From Achromobacter aegrifaciens (GTDB taxonomy: Bacteria > Pseudomonadota > Gammaproteobacteria > Burkholderiales > Burkholderiaceae_B): a stretch of 64,000 nt of DNA. The translations under genes and the position numbers were made by a program. Below are positions 35,944 through 47,284 of this stretch, one piece after another; within the stretch, counting starts at the first letter, position 1; each line of letters starts with the position of its first letter. The stretch spans positions 587,412 to 651,411 of the forward strand of contig NZ_CADIJY010000003.1 of the NCBI RefSeq assembly GCF_902859735.1. Direction: 5' to 3'. A model generated the notes under the pieces. The model saw nothing but the letters and a program-made list of their open reading frames with translations, ran no database searches and had not been told where the DNA came from.

Positions 35944-36055
35944 TGCAAAGCTCCCCGTATGTATTCCATATATGGCTGGAAGTATTATCGGCGATTGTAT
36001 TGCAGGCGGAGGCCATGGTTGCCTTCGTATTTCTTTTAGCCATCAGGAGTAATTG

Positions 36056-36505
36056 GTGAACGCGGACAAAACCTCAGCGCGGATCCTGGCCGTGGGAGAT
36101 ATTCATCAAGTCGAACTGCCTTTGCGGTGGGGCGACTCGGACGCTCTGAATCATCTGAACAATGCGATGTATTTCCGCCTCATGGAAGAGGCCCGGATAC
36201 AGATACTCTATGGCGCGGGTTTCGCGCTCCCCGCAGATCAGGGGCTCATCCTGGCGCATGCCTCCTGCGATTTTCTGCGGCCGCTGACCTATCCCGCCAA
36301 TGTGCTCGTGACGCACAAGCTCATGCGCATAGGCCGATCCAGCGCCGAATTCGAATTGCTGCTGGAGAAGGCGGGCGACGAAGGCGGTCCGTATGCCCGC
36401 GCGCGCAACGTGCTAGTCTGGATGGACTATGTGGTCAATGCGTCCGCCCCGTGGCCGCAAGAGGTGCTGTCCAAGCTGGGCGCCATGTTCAAGCCCGGGG
36501 CTTGA
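36056..36505 (+). CDS. 4HBT-type acyl-CoA thioesterase
   Basis: A 149-residue hot-dog fold thioesterase. RWGDSDALNHLNNAMYFRLMEEAR has the catalytic aspartate motif of the 4-hydroxybenzoyl-CoA thioesterase/YbgC group, and ASCDFLRPLTYPANVLV is the second conserved strand. I chose GTG 36056 since AGGAG lies six bases ahead; TTG 36053 is only three bases away. Beside ETF-QO and scoAB it fits turnover of acyl-CoA esters. Confidence 0.9.
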   Translation: MNADKTSARILAVGDIHQVELPLRWGDSDALNHLNNAMYFRLMEEARIQILYGAGFALPADQGLILAHASCDFLRPLTYPANVLVTHKLMRIGRSSAEFELLLEKAGDEGGPYARARNVLVWMDYVVNASAPWPQEVLSKLGAMFKPGA

Positions 36506-36690
36506 ATCGGCGCCGGCCAAAATAGCGCGTGCGTTGGCCGGCCATGCCGGTAAAATCAGCGCAAAATCAAAAAAGCAATAAGGGCGCGCCACCCTAGGCG
36601 CCAGCCGCACAGGACTCCGTACGGTGTTGCTGGGACCGGCGTCGGCAGCCGCGCCCTCTTCAAGTTCGACCTTAACTAGGAGTTGGAGCG

Positions 36691-37389
36691 ATGGACAAGG
36701 TTTTTGCAAGCGCCCAGGAGGCGCTGGCAGGCATCGTCAAGGACGGCCAGATGATTGCCGTGGGCGGTTTCGGCCTTTGCGGCATTCCCGAGGCACTGAT
36801 CGCCGCGCTGCGCGATTCGGGCGTGAAGGATCTCACTTGCATCAGCAATAACGCGGGCGTCGACGGCTTCGGCCTGGGCCAGCTGCTCAATACGCGCCAG
36901 GTCCGCAAGATGATTGCGTCCTACGTGGGCGAGAACAAGGAATTCGAGCGCCAGTACCTGTCCGGCGAACTCGAGCTGGAGTTCACTCCCCAGGGCACGC
37001 TGGCCGAGAAGCTGCGCGCCGGCGGCGCCGGCATCCCGGCCTTCTTCACCCGCACCGGCGTGGGCACCATCGTCGCCGACGGCAAGGAAATCCGCGAGTT
37101 CGATGGCCAGCAGTACGTGATGGAGCGTTCGCTGGTGCCGGACGTGTCGCTGGTCAAGGCGCACATCGCCGACCGCAGCGGCAACCTGGTGTTCCGCAAG
37201 ACCGCCCGCAACTTCAATCCGAACGTCGCCATGGCGGGCAAGTTCACGGTGGTCGAAGTCGAGGAAATCGTTGACACCGGCAGCCTGGATCCCGATCAGA
37301 TCCATCTGCCCGGCATCTATGTGCATCGGATCGTGCTGAATGCCACGCCCGAAAAGCGCATCGAACAACGCACCACTCGCCCGGCCTAA
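36691..37389 (+). CDS. scoA: 3-oxoacid (succinyl-CoA:acetoacetate) CoA-transferase subunit A
   Basis: A 232-residue alpha subunit that binds the CoA part in the two-subunit CoA-transferase. [56 protein letters not shown] and the final [11 protein letters not shown] are those of ScoA/AtoD-type succinyl-CoA transferases. AGGAG lies eight bases ahead of the start. The beta subunit follows after 11 bases. Confidence 0.94.
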   Translation: MDKVFASAQEALAGIVKDGQMIAVGGFGLCGIPEALIAALRDSGVKDLTCISNNAGVDGFGLGQLLNTRQVRKMIASYVGENKEFERQYLSGELELEFTPQGTLAEKLRAGGAGIPAFFTRTGVGTIVADGKEIREFDGQQYVMERSLVPDVSLVKAHIADRSGNLVFRKTARNFNPNVAMAGKFTVVEVEEIVDTGSLDPDQIHLPGIYVHRIVLNATPEKRIEQRTTRPA

Positions 37390-37400
37390 GGAGAACAGAC

Positions 37401-38054
37401 ATGGCATGGTCCCGCGATGAAATGGCGGCACGCGCCGCGCGCGAGCTGCAAGACGGCTTTTATGTGAACCTGGGCATCGGCTTGCCGACCCTGGTGGCCA
37501 ACCACGTGCCCAAGGGCATGGAAGTGTGGCTGCAATCCGAGAACGGCCTGCTGGGCATCGGCCCGTTCCCCACCGACGATGAGGTCGACGCCGACCTCAT
37601 CAACGCAGGCAAGCAGACGGTCACGACCTTGCCCGGCTCCTCGATCTTCTCGTCGGCGGATTCGTTCGCGATGATCCGCGGCGGCAAGATCAACCTGGCC
37701 ATTCTTGGCGCCATGCAGGTGTCCGAAAAGGGCGACCTGGCCAACTGGATGATTCCGGGCAAGATGGTCAAGGGCATGGGCGGCGCCATGGACCTGGTGG
37801 CGGGCGTGGGCCGCGTCGTGGTCCTGATGGAGCACGTGGCCAAGAAAAAGGACGGCACCGAGGACATCAAGCTGCTGTCCGAATGCAACCTGCCGCTGAC
37901 GGGCGTGGGGGTGGTCGACCTGATCATCACCGACCTGGGCGTGATGGAAGTCACCGAAAACGGCCTCAAGCTGCTGGAAACGGCGCCGGGCGTGACGGTG
38001 GACGAGATCAAGTCCAAGACCCAGGCCAAGCTGGACGTGTCGGCAGTCAAGTAA
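37401..38054 (+). CDS. scoB: 3-oxoacid CoA-transferase subunit B
   Basis: A 217-residue beta subunit carrying the catalytic glutamate in [14 protein letters not shown], which forms the enzyme-CoA thioester. [57 protein letters not shown] and [21 protein letters not shown] are strongly conserved. AAGGAG precedes the start. It works with ScoA in use or formation of acetoacetate. A bidirectional terminator follows. Confidence 0.95.
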   Translation: MAWSRDEMAARAARELQDGFYVNLGIGLPTLVANHVPKGMEVWLQSENGLLGIGPFPTDDEVDADLINAGKQTVTTLPGSSIFSSADSFAMIRGGKINLAILGAMQVSEKGDLANWMIPGKMVKGMGGAMDLVAGVGRVVVLMEHVAKKKDGTEDIKLLSECNLPLTGVGVVDLIITDLGVMEVTENGLKLLETAPGVTVDEIKSKTQAKLDVSAVK

Positions 38055-38073
38055 TCCTTGCGCCGCACCCATG

Positions 38074-38098
38074 AAAAACGCCCCTCCGGGGCGTTTTT
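38074..38098. terminator. bidirectional terminator between scoB and elaA
   Basis: AAAAACGCCCC (38074-38084) pairs with GGGGCGTTTTT (38088-38098) over a TCC loop. A/T tracts on both sides serve both converging genes, and the elaA stop codon overlaps it. Confidence 0.92.
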
Positions 38099-38556
38099 TA
38101 TGCCGTTTCGTCGAGCCGCATCCCCACATGCGGGATGCCGTCCTCGATGTACTCCTCGGTGACCTGCACGAAGCCGTGGCCGCCGTAGTAGTTGCGCAGT
38201 CGGGCCTGCGCGCCCAGGTACATGGCGCGGCCGGGCCAGCGCAGGCGTACTTCCTGCATCGCGTGGCGGATCAGCTCGTGGCCCAGGCCCTGGCCGCGGG
38301 TCCAGGGGGCGGTGATGACGCGTCCGATCTCGATCTGGCCGTCCTTCAGCGACGGATCCAGGATGCGGCAATAGGCGGCGAGCTTGCCGTCCTGCCAGGC
38401 CATCAGGTGCGAGGTCTGCCCGATCAGATCCTTGCCATCCATGTCCTGGAAGATGCAATTCTGTTCAATGACAAAGACTTCCGTGCGCAACCGCAGGATC
38501 GCGTAGATCTCGGTCACGGTCAGTTCCTGGTGCGGCTTGCAGATCCAATCGGGCAT
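38098..38556 (-). CDS. elaA: GNAT N-acetyltransferase, ElaA family
   Basis: A 152-residue acetyltransferase. The start at 38556 gives MPDWICKPHQELTVTEIYAILRLRTEVFVIEQNCIFQD, which aligns end-to-end with E. coli ElaA. The acetyl-CoA loop is RGQGLGHELIRHAM, preceded by IEIGRVITAPWTRG. The substrate of ElaA is not firmly known. A start 33 bases further up is possible but would add a tail absent from relatives. Confidence 0.9.
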   Translation of the reverse strand: MPDWICKPHQELTVTEIYAILRLRTEVFVIEQNCIFQDMDGKDLIGQTSHLMAWQDGKLAAYCRILDPSLKDGQIEIGRVITAPWTRGQGLGHELIRHAMQEVRLRWPGRAMYLGAQARLRNYYGGHGFVQVTEEYIEDGIPHVGMRLDETA

Positions 38557-38655
38557 AGCGTCAATCCGGTGTGGCGGGGTGGGGGCCATTAGGGCGGGCC
38601 TTAGCGTACCTCAAACCGACCCCGTTTTATTCGATGCACTGTTACATGTTTTCAC

Positions 38656-38718
38656 GGGTATACCCTTAGTATGAAAATCTATTTTCTTCTCTAAAATTTG
38701 TTTGTAAACAGATTTACA
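38656..38718. promoter_or_regulatory. AT-rich control region ahead of the RpiR regulator
   Basis: Three dyads lie between elaA and the regulator: a perfect palindrome GGGTATACCC (38656-38665), TGTTT-GT-AAACA (38699-38710) and TGTAAA-CAGA-TTTACA (38703-38718), the last two overlapping. They end 29 bases before the regulator start and are candidate operators for it. Confidence 0.5.
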
Positions 38719-38746
38719 TAAACTCCCGCTACATCTCTCCCCCTCG

Positions 38747-39622
38747 ATGACCAAGGCCGCACTCACGATTGCTGACCGGATCGCCCGGGCCCAGCCCGCG
38801 CTGAGCCGTACTCAGCACAAGATGGCCGAGTACGTGCTGGCGCACCAGTTCCGCGCCGCCACCATGACCATCGATGAGTTCGCCGCGGCGGTGGGAGTGT
38901 CGGTGGCGACGGCCAACCGCTTCGCGCGCGCCCTGGACCTGCCGGGCTATCCGCAGTTCCGCGCCGAACTCGCGCGCGGCTTCGAGGCGGCGCTGGAGCC
39001 GGTGGAAAAGCTGCGCACAGAGCTGGCGCATTCCGCCAGCGCCGTGCAGATCTTCGCCGCTACGCTGGAAGAAGACATCCGCAATGCCCAGCGCAACCTG
39101 CAGTCGCTGGACGCCGCCGCCTGCGAGCAGGCAGTGGAGGCCATCCTGGCCGCCGACCGCGTTTTCATCATCGGTTTCGGCGCCAGCGGCTTCCTGGCCG
39201 GCCTCCTGCAGCGCGGCCTGTGCATGCATCTGCATTCCGTCGAATCGCTGGCCGGTCCCGGCGGCGTGTCGCACGCGGCGCGCCAGATGGCGCGCATGAC
39301 GTCCAAGGACCTGGTGATCGCCATCGGCTTTCCCCGCTACCTGGCCGACACGGTGACGTTGGCCGGCGCCGCCAAGCAGGCCGGCGTGCCGGTGCTGGTG
39401 CTGACCGACAAGCCCACCTCGCCATTGGCGCCCACGGCTTCCGTCCTGCTGTATGCGTATTCCGCGCGCCAGCTGATTCCCAATTCCGAAACCGCTGCGC
39501 TGGGGCTGATCGAAGCCCTGTCGGCCGCGGTGGCCTATCGGGCCAAGAATTCCGTCGCGGCCGCCGCTGGGGTGACCCAGTCCGTGATGCCGTGGCTCAT
39601 CCATGGAGTAGGTAAACGATGA
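38747..39622 (+). CDS. MurR/RpiR-family transcriptional regulator
   Basis: A 291-residue regulator with an N-terminal HTH_6 domain (SRTQHKMAEYVLAHQFRAATMTIDEFAAAVGVSVATANRFARAL) and a C-terminal SIS domain (about residues 130-260, with RVFIIGFGASGFLAGLLQ and VLVLTDKPTSPLA). SIS domains usually sense phosphosugars, but relatives beside peptide transporters may sense other ligands. Its stop overlaps the iaaA start as ATGA, so regulator and peptidase are coupled. It probably controls the whole 39.6-49.9 kb peptide-use cluster. Confidence 0.92.
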   Translation: MTKAALTIADRIARAQPALSRTQHKMAEYVLAHQFRAATMTIDEFAAAVGVSVATANRFARALDLPGYPQFRAELARGFEAALEPVEKLRTELAHSASAVQIFAATLEEDIRNAQRNLQSLDAAACEQAVEAILAADRVFIIGFGASGFLAGLLQRGLCMHLHSVESLAGPGGVSHAARQMARMTSKDLVIAIGFPRYLADTVTLAGAAKQAGVPVLVLTDKPTSPLAPTASVLLYAYSARQLIPNSETAALGLIEALSAAVAYRAKNSVAAAAGVTQSVMPWLIHGVGKR

Positions 39623-40599
39623 TTCAACCCGTGATTGCGATTCACGGTGGCGCCGGCGCGATGTCCCGCGCGGCCATGTCGCCCGAGAAAGAACAGGAGT
39701 ACCTGAGCGCGCTGGAATCCATCCTGACCGCCGGCCAGGCCGTGCTGGCCCGTGGCGGCAGCGCCCTGGACGCCGTGACCGAAGCCGTCCGCCTGCTGGA
39801 AGACTGTCCGCTGTTCAACGCCGGCCATGGCGCCGTGTTCACCAGCGCCGCCACCCACGAACTGGACGCCGCCATCATGGACGGCGCCACGCTGCGCTCG
39901 GGCGCGATCGCCGGCGTGCACCGCGTGCGCAACCCGATCTTCGCCGCGCGCAAGGTCATGGAAAACAGCAAGCACGTGTTCTTCGTGGGCGAGGGCGCCG
40001 AAGCCTTCGCCAAGGAAGAAGGCGTGGAACTGGTCGATCCCTCCTACTTCTCCACCGAAGCCCGCCGCGAACAGCTGCTGCGCGTGCAGCGCGAAACGCC
40101 GGAAGCGGCGGTGCTGGACCATGACGGCCAGGCGCTGGTCGCGCGCGGCCAGCCCGCACCGGCCGATCCGCTGGACTCGGACAAGAAGTTCGGCACCGTG
40201 GGCGCGGTGGCGGTGGACGCCCAGGGCAACCTGGCCGCGGCCACTTCGACCGGCGGCATCACCAACAAGCAGGTCGGCCGCGTGGGCGACGCGCCGCTGA
40301 TCGGCGCCGGCACCTATGCCAGCAACAAGACCTGCGCGGTGTCCACCACGGGCACCGGCGAAATGTTCATCCGCATGGTCGCCGCCTATGACGTGGCGGC
40401 GCAGATGGAATATTGCGGCGCGTCGCTGGAAGCGGCCGCCGACCGCGTCGTGCATGAAAAGCTGCCCACCATCGATGGCAAGGGCGGCCTGGTGGCCGTC
40501 GACGCCCAGGGCAATGTGGCCTTGCCGTTCAACACGGAAGGCATGTATCGGGGTTACGCCCGCGTCGGCGAGAAGCCGGTCACCGCTATCTACCGATAA
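39619..40599 (+). CDS. iaaA: isoaspartyl peptidase/L-asparaginase
   Basis: A 326-residue Ntn-hydrolase that cleaves beta-aspartyl dipeptides and asparagine. HGGAGAM at the front and the self-cleavage site Gly192-Thr193 ([17 protein letters not shown]) make Thr193 the nucleophile; [23 protein letters not shown] and [11 protein letters not shown] complete the active site. It overlaps the regulator gene and precedes gsiA by 44 bases, the same iaaA-gsiABCD order as in E. coli. Confidence 0.95.
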   Translation: MIQPVIAIHGGAGAMSRAAMSPEKEQEYLSALESILTAGQAVLARGGSALDAVTEAVRLLEDCPLFNAGHGAVFTSAATHELDAAIMDGATLRSGAIAGVHRVRNPIFAARKVMENSKHVFFVGEGAEAFAKEEGVELVDPSYFSTEARREQLLRVQRETPEAAVLDHDGQALVARGQPAPADPLDSDKKFGTVGAVAVDAQGNLAAATSTGGITNKQVGRVGDAPLIGAGTYASNKTCAVSTTGTGEMFIRMVAAYDVAAQMEYCGASLEAAADRVVHEKLPTIDGKGGLVAVDAQGNVALPFNTEGMYRGYARVGEKPVTAIYR

Positions 40600-40643
40600 G
40601 CGGCGGCGGGTTCGTTTTTTCAGTATTTGGGGAATCAAAAGAG

Positions 40644-42524
<1,881 letters not shown>

Positions 42525-42590
42525 GTCAGTTGTCGTACTTGTTTTTCTTCCACCAAACCCCCTAATTCCTTTTTGGAACCAGGAGTTGCA

Positions 42591-44144
42591 ATGATGAAAG
42601 TTCTGCGCCCCACCAAACTGATGGCCGCCGCTGCGCTGGCCTTCGGCGTGATCGCGTCGCCGCTGGCGCATGCCGCCAAGGACGTGACGTTCGCCGTCTC
42701 CATCGCGCTGGAAACGCTCGATCCGTACAACACCAACAGCACGCTGAACCAGGCGGCCGGCAAGGCCTACTATGAAGGCCTGTTCGAGTTCGACAAGGAC
42801 CTGAAGGTCCAGAAGGTCCTGGCCACCGACTACACCGTTAGCGAAGACGGCCTGGTCTACACCTTCAAGCTGCGTCCCGGCGTGAAGTTCCATGACGGCA
42901 CCGATTTCAACGCCGAAGCCGTCAAGATCAACTTCGACCGTCCGGCCAATCCGGACAACCGCCTGTCGCGCTACATCCAGTTCAGCGTCATCGACAAGAC
43001 CGAAGTGGTCGACCCGATGACCGTCAAGATCACGCTGAAGAAGCCGTTCTCGGCCTTCATCAACGCGCTGGCCCACCCGGCCGCCATGATGATCTCGCCC
43101 GCCGCGCTGGCCAAGTACGGCAAGGAAATCGGCTTCCACCCCGTGGGCACCGGTCCCTTCGAGTTCGTCGAATGGAAGCCGGCCGAATACCTGAAGGTCA
43201 AGAAGTTCGACGGCTACTGGAAGAAGGGCTACCCCAAGGTCGACACCCTGACCTTCCGTACCGTGACGGACAACAACACCCGCGCCGCCGTGGTGCAGAC
43301 GGGTGAAGCGCAGTTCGCCTTCCCGGTGCCGTTCGAGCAGGCCGCCGTGCTGAAGAAGAACGACAAGCTGGACGTGGTCGATCACCACAACTCGATCATG
43401 GCGCGCTACCTGTCGATGAACACGCAGCAAAAGCCGTTCGACAACGTCAAGGTGCGTGAAGCCATCAACTACGCCATCAACAAGGAAGCCCTGGCCAAGG
43501 TCGCTTTCTCGGGCTATGCCACCATCGTCGACGGCGTCGTGCCGCAAGGCGTGGACTACGCGCACAAGACCGGCCCGTGGCCGTACGACATCAAGAAGGC
43601 CAAGGCCCTGCTGGCCGAAGCCGGCTACCCCAACGGCTTCGAAAGCCAGCTGTGGTCCGCCTATAACGACGGCACCTCGGTGAAGGTGGTGCAGTTCCTG
43701 CAGCAGCAACTGGCGCAAGTCGGCATCAAGGTGTCGGTCGAAGTGCTGGAATCGGGCCAGCGTGTGCAGCGCGTCCAACAGGTGCAGAAGCCTGAAGACG
43801 CCAAGGTCCGCATGTACTACGCCGGCTGGTCGTCCTCGACCGGCGAAGCCGACTGGGGCCTGCGTCCGCTGCTGACCACCGCCGCGTTCCCGCCGGTGCT
43901 CAACAACGTGTCGTACTACTCGAACAAGTCGGTGGACGATGGCATCCAGCAAGCCCTGGCCACGACCGACCGCGCCAAGAAGACCGAAATCTACAAGAAC
44001 GTTCAGGAAACCATCTGGAAGGACGCCCCGTGGGCCTTCCTGGTGACCCAGAACAACCTGTACGTGAAGTCGAAGAACCTGTCGGGCGTGTACGTTGAGC
44101 CGGACACCTCGTTCTGGTTCGGCGACATCGATCTGAAGCAGTAA
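42591..44144 (+). CDS. gsiB: glutathione/peptide ABC substrate-binding protein
   Basis: A 517-residue periplasmic receptor of the DppA class. The signal peptide is MMKVLRPTKLMAAAALAFGV followed by IASPLAHA. SEDGLVYTFKLRPGVKFHDGTDFNAEAVK and HPVGTGPFEFVEWKP are family motifs. AGGAG lies five bases ahead of the first ATG and eight ahead of the second; either start is workable. Codons are strongly biased to the preferred set, as expected for an abundant receptor. Ligand is glutathione or a related short peptide by gene order only. Confidence 0.92.
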   Translation: MMKVLRPTKLMAAAALAFGVIASPLAHAAKDVTFAVSIALETLDPYNTNSTLNQAAGKAYYEGLFEFDKDLKVQKVLATDYTVSEDGLVYTFKLRPGVKFHDGTDFNAEAVKINFDRPANPDNRLSRYIQFSVIDKTEVVDPMTVKITLKKPFSAFINALAHPAAMMISPAALAKYGKEIGFHPVGTGPFEFVEWKPAEYLKVKKFDGYWKKGYPKVDTLTFRTVTDNNTRAAVVQTGEAQFAFPVPFEQAAVLKKNDKLDVVDHHNSIMARYLSMNTQQKPFDNVKVREAINYAINKEALAKVAFSGYATIVDGVVPQGVDYAHKTGPWPYDIKKAKALLAEAGYPNGFESQLWSAYNDGTSVKVVQFLQQQLAQVGIKVSVEVLESGQRVQRVQQVQKPEDAKVRMYYAGWSSSTGEADWGLRPLLTTAAFPPVLNNVSYYSNKSVDDGIQQALATTDRAKKTEIYKNVQETIWKDAPWAFLVTQNNLYVKSKNLSGVYVEPDTSFWFGDIDLKQ

Positions 44145-44191
44145 ATCTGGCAGTAACTCTCGGGGCCTAGTCGCCCCTGTAAGGCCACATA

Positions 44192-44216
44192 CGGCGGGGG
44201 CGCGGTGTCCCCGCCG
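44192..44216 (+). other. stem-loop between gsiB and gsiC
   Basis: CGGCGGGG (44192-44199) pairs with CCCCGCCG (44209-44216) over 9 bases, 18 bases ahead of the gsiC start. Hairpins placed after receptor genes often keep receptor mRNA more abundant than permease mRNA. Confidence 0.6.
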
Positions 44217-44233
44217 ATGTTGCAGGAATTTCA

Positions 44234-45154
44234 ATGCTGACCTACATCGTCAAACGTCTTTTGGGCATGATCCCCACGCTGCTGCTGGTAGCCGTGGTCG
44301 TGTTCCTGTTTGTGCACATGCTTCCGGGCGACCCGGCGCGACTGGCCGCGGGCCAGGAGGCCGACCAGCAGACCGTCGAGCTCGTGCGCAAGGAACTGGG
44401 ACTGGATCTGCCGCTGCCGCAGCAGTTCGTGCGCTATTTCAGCCACATGCTGCAAGGCGACCTGGGTACCTCCTTGCGTACCAAGCGCCCCGTCTCGACC
44501 GAAATCGCCGACCGTTTCATGCCTACCCTGTGGCTCACGCTCGCCAGCATGGTGTGGTCAGTGACCTTCGGCATGATCATCGGGATCGTGTCGGCGGTAT
44601 GGCGCAATCGCTGGCCCGACCGTCTCGGCATGACGCTGGCGGTGTCCGGCATCTCGTTCCCCGCGTTCGCGCTGGGCATGATGCTGATGCAGGTCTTCTC
44701 CGTGAATCTGGGCTGGCTGCCTACCGTGGGCGCCTCGACCTGGCAACACTACATACTTCCGTCCATCACGCTGGGCGCCGCCGTGGCGGCCGTGATGGCG
44801 CGCTTTACCCGGGCTTCCTTCGTGGAAGTCATCCAGGAAGACTTCGTGCGGACCGCCCGCGCCAAGGGCCTTACCGAGCGCCGCGTCGTGATCAAGCATG
44901 CGCTGCGCAATGCGCTGATTCCCGTCGTCACGATGATGGGCCTGCAGTTCGGCTTCCTGCTGGGCGGCTCCATCGTGGTCGAGACCGTGTTCAACTGGCC
45001 CGGCCTCGGCCGCCTGCTGGTGGACGCCGTGACCCAGCGCGACTATCCGGTGATCCAGGGCCTGGTGCTGCTGTTCTCGCTGGAATTCATCCTGATCAAC
45101 CTGATTGTCGACGTGCTCTATGGCGTCATCAATCCCAGCATCCGTTACAAGTGA
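44234..45154 (+). CDS. gsiC: glutathione/peptide ABC permease
   Basis: A 306-residue permease with six helices. [40 protein letters not shown] and [33 protein letters not shown] match GsiC closely; the coupling loop is [34 protein letters not shown] precedes the start. It pairs with the GsiD permease encoded next. Confidence 0.93.
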   Translation: MLTYIVKRLLGMIPTLLLVAVVVFLFVHMLPGDPARLAAGQEADQQTVELVRKELGLDLPLPQQFVRYFSHMLQGDLGTSLRTKRPVSTEIADRFMPTLWLTLASMVWSVTFGMIIGIVSAVWRNRWPDRLGMTLAVSGISFPAFALGMMLMQVFSVNLGWLPTVGASTWQHYILPSITLGAAVAAVMARFTRASFVEVIQEDFVRTARAKGLTERRVVIKHALRNALIPVVTMMGLQFGFLLGGSIVVETVFNWPGLGRLLVDAVTQRDYPVIQGLVLLFSLEFILINLIVDVLYGVINPSIRYK

Positions 45155-45161
45155 GGCGGCC

Positions 45162-46061
45162 ATGAGCAATACGACACCCGCCACGACCATCGCCGCCGTT
45201 CCCAAGAACGACGTGCGCACTCCCGCCACCGAGTTCTGGCGCAAATTCAAGAAGCAGAAGCTCGCCGTCGGCGCGGGTCTCTTCGTCCTGCTGCTCGTCG
45301 TCGTCGCGGTCTTCGCGCCGTGGATCGTGCCGTTCGACCCCGAGAACTTCTTCGACTACGACGCCCTGAACGCCGGACCTTCCGCGACCCACTGGCTGGG
45401 CGTGGACTCGCTGGGCCGCGACATCTTCAGCCGCATCATCATGGGCGCGCGCATTTCCTTGGCCGCCGGCTTTCTGTCCGTCGCCATGGGCGCCGTCGTC
45501 GGCACCTTCATGGGCCTGATGGCGGGCTACTACGAAGGCTGGTGGGAACGCATCACGATGCGCATCTCCGACGTGTTGCTGGCGTTCCCCGGCATGCTGC
45601 TGGCCATTGGCGTGGTCGCCATCCTGGGTTCCAGCATGGTCAACGTGATCGTGGCCGTGGCCGTGTTCAGCGTGCCGGCGTTTGCCCGCCTGGTGCGCGG
45701 CAACACGCTGTCGATCAAGCAGATGACCTACGTCGAAGCGGTCAAGAGCGTGGGCGCGTCCGACTGGACCATCATCATGCGCCACATCCTGCCCGGCACG
45801 ATCTCGCCGATCGTGGTTTACGGCACGATGCGTATTGGCACTTCGATCATCACCGCTGCCAGCTTGTCGTTCCTGGGCATGGGCGCTTCGCCTCCCACGC
45901 CGGAGTGGGGCGCGATGCTGAACGAAGCGCGCGCCGACATGGTGATCGCGCCGCACGTGGCGATCTTCCCGGCGCTGGCGATCTTCTTCACGGTGCTCGC
46001 GTTCAACCTGCTGGGCGACGGCCTGCGCGACGCGCTCGATCCCAAGATCGACCGCAAGTAA
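45162..46061 (+). CDS. gsiD: glutathione/peptide ABC permease
   Basis: A 299-residue second permease. After a hydrophilic start ([18 protein letters not shown]) come [46 protein letters not shown] and the loop [29 protein letters not shown]. The start at 45162 has GAGG ahead and begins seven bases after gsiC. A stem-loop with T-run follows before the next gene. Confidence 0.93.
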   Translation: MSNTTPATTIAAVPKNDVRTPATEFWRKFKKQKLAVGAGLFVLLLVVVAVFAPWIVPFDPENFFDYDALNAGPSATHWLGVDSLGRDIFSRIIMGARISLAAGFLSVAMGAVVGTFMGLMAGYYEGWWERITMRISDVLLAFPGMLLAIGVVAILGSSMVNVIVAVAVFSVPAFARLVRGNTLSIKQMTYVEAVKSVGASDWTIIMRHILPGTISPIVVYGTMRIGTSIITAASLSFLGMGASPPTPEWGAMLNEARADMVIAPHVAIFPALAIFFTVLAFNLLGDGLRDALDPKIDRK

Positions 46062-46110
46062 TCCTGCCGCCGGCCCTCCCTGGAGGGCTGGCGTGGAGGG
46101 CGAATCTTTG

Positions 46111-46138
46111 CGCCGTCGCCCCAGGGCGGCGGCGTTTT
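46111..46138 (+). terminator. terminator/attenuator between gsiD and the DmpA-type gene
   Basis: An 11-pair stem (46111-46121 with 46124-46134, one T-G wobble) with a minimal loop is followed by TTTT. A further GC hairpin lies at 46069-46092. Together they may reduce read-through from the transporter genes to the peptidase genes. Confidence 0.65.
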
Positions 46139-46169
46139 ACATTCAGGAGCGTGGCGACACGCAGCGAAC

Positions 46170-47264
46170 ATGGACAAACAAGCGCTGGACATCCCCCGCA
46201 TCGGCGTACTGCCATCGGGACCGCTGGATTCGATCTGCGACGTGGGCGAGGTCGCCGTCGGCCACCGTACGCTGGCCGAAGGCCCGCTGCAGACCGGCGT
46301 AACCGTGGTGCGTCCGCATGCCGGCGATCCCTATCTGGATAAGGTGCCGGCTGCCGCCACCGTGCTGAACGGCTTCGGCAAGAGCACCGGCCTGGTCCAG
46401 GTGCAGGAGCTGGGCGTGCTGGAAACGCCCATTGCGCTGACCAATACGTTTGGCGTGGGTACGGTGGCCAATGCGCAGATCCGCGCCGCGGTCGCCGCGA
46501 ACCCTGGCATTGGTCGCGGCATGGCTACCGTCAATCCGCTGGTCTTCGAATGCAACGATGGCTATCTGAACGATATCCAGGCGCTGGCGGTGCAGGAATC
46601 GCACTACGCCGAGGCGCTGGCCGCCGCGGGCAAGCCGTTCGAGCAGGGCGCCGTCGGCGCGGGCCGGGGCATGTCCTGCTTCTCGTTCAAGGGCGGCATC
46701 GGCTCGGCCTCGCGCCTGGCATCCATTCAGGCCGGACCGCAATACACGGTTGGCGCGCTGGTGCTGGCGAACTTCGGCCGCCTGCCCAACCTGACCGTGG
46801 CGGGCAGGCCCTTCGGCCGCCGGCTGGCGCAGCAGCTGGACAGCAGCCTCGCCCAGGCGGGCGAGAACGCCGCCATCGTGCCCGAGAAGGGTTCCATCAT
46901 CCTGCTGCTGGCGACCGATGCGCCGCTGGACTCGCGCCAGTTGCGCCGCCTGTCGCTGCGGGCCGGGGCGGGGCTGGCCCGCACCGGTTCGGTGTACGGC
47001 CATGGCAGCGGCGACATCGCGCTGGCGTTTTCCACGGCCTATACGGTGCCGCAACTGCCGGAGCAGCCCATGCCGGCGGTGGCGATGCTGCACGAGGCCC
47101 GCATCGATCCCTTGTTCGAAGCCGCCGCCGAAGCCTGCGAACAGGCCATCATTTCCGCGCTGTGGCATGCCGAAGGCGTGACGGGGCGCGACGGCAACCA
47201 CCGCGCCGCGATCCGCGACGCGGCGCCGCAGTGGCGCCAGTGGCTGTCCGAAACCGAATTCTGA
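46170..47264 (+). CDS. DmpA/BapA-type P1 aminopeptidase
   Basis: A 364-residue P1-family (S58) peptidase, an Ntn-like enzyme acting on D-amino acid amides or beta-peptides. IGVLPSGPLDSICDVGEVAVGH and GMSCFSFKGGIGSASR are conserved. By alignment with Ochrobactrum DmpA the self-cleavage site is Gly241-Ser242 in EKGSIILLLATDAPL, with Ser242 the nucleophile. No signal peptide is seen. A ribosome site is weak at the ATG 46170. It lies in the peptide-use cluster between gsiD and the D-aminopeptidase gene. Confidence 0.92.
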   Translation: MDKQALDIPRIGVLPSGPLDSICDVGEVAVGHRTLAEGPLQTGVTVVRPHAGDPYLDKVPAAATVLNGFGKSTGLVQVQELGVLETPIALTNTFGVGTVANAQIRAAVAANPGIGRGMATVNPLVFECNDGYLNDIQALAVQESHYAEALAAAGKPFEQGAVGAGRGMSCFSFKGGIGSASRLASIQAGPQYTVGALVLANFGRLPNLTVAGRPFGRRLAQQLDSSLAQAGENAAIVPEKGSIILLLATDAPLDSRQLRRLSLRAGAGLARTGSVYGHGSGDIALAFSTAYTVPQLPEQPMPAVAMLHEARIDPLFEAAAEACEQAIISALWHAEGVTGRDGNHRAAIRDAAPQWRQWLSETEF

Positions 47265-47284
47265 AATCCTCCGAGGCTGATCCC

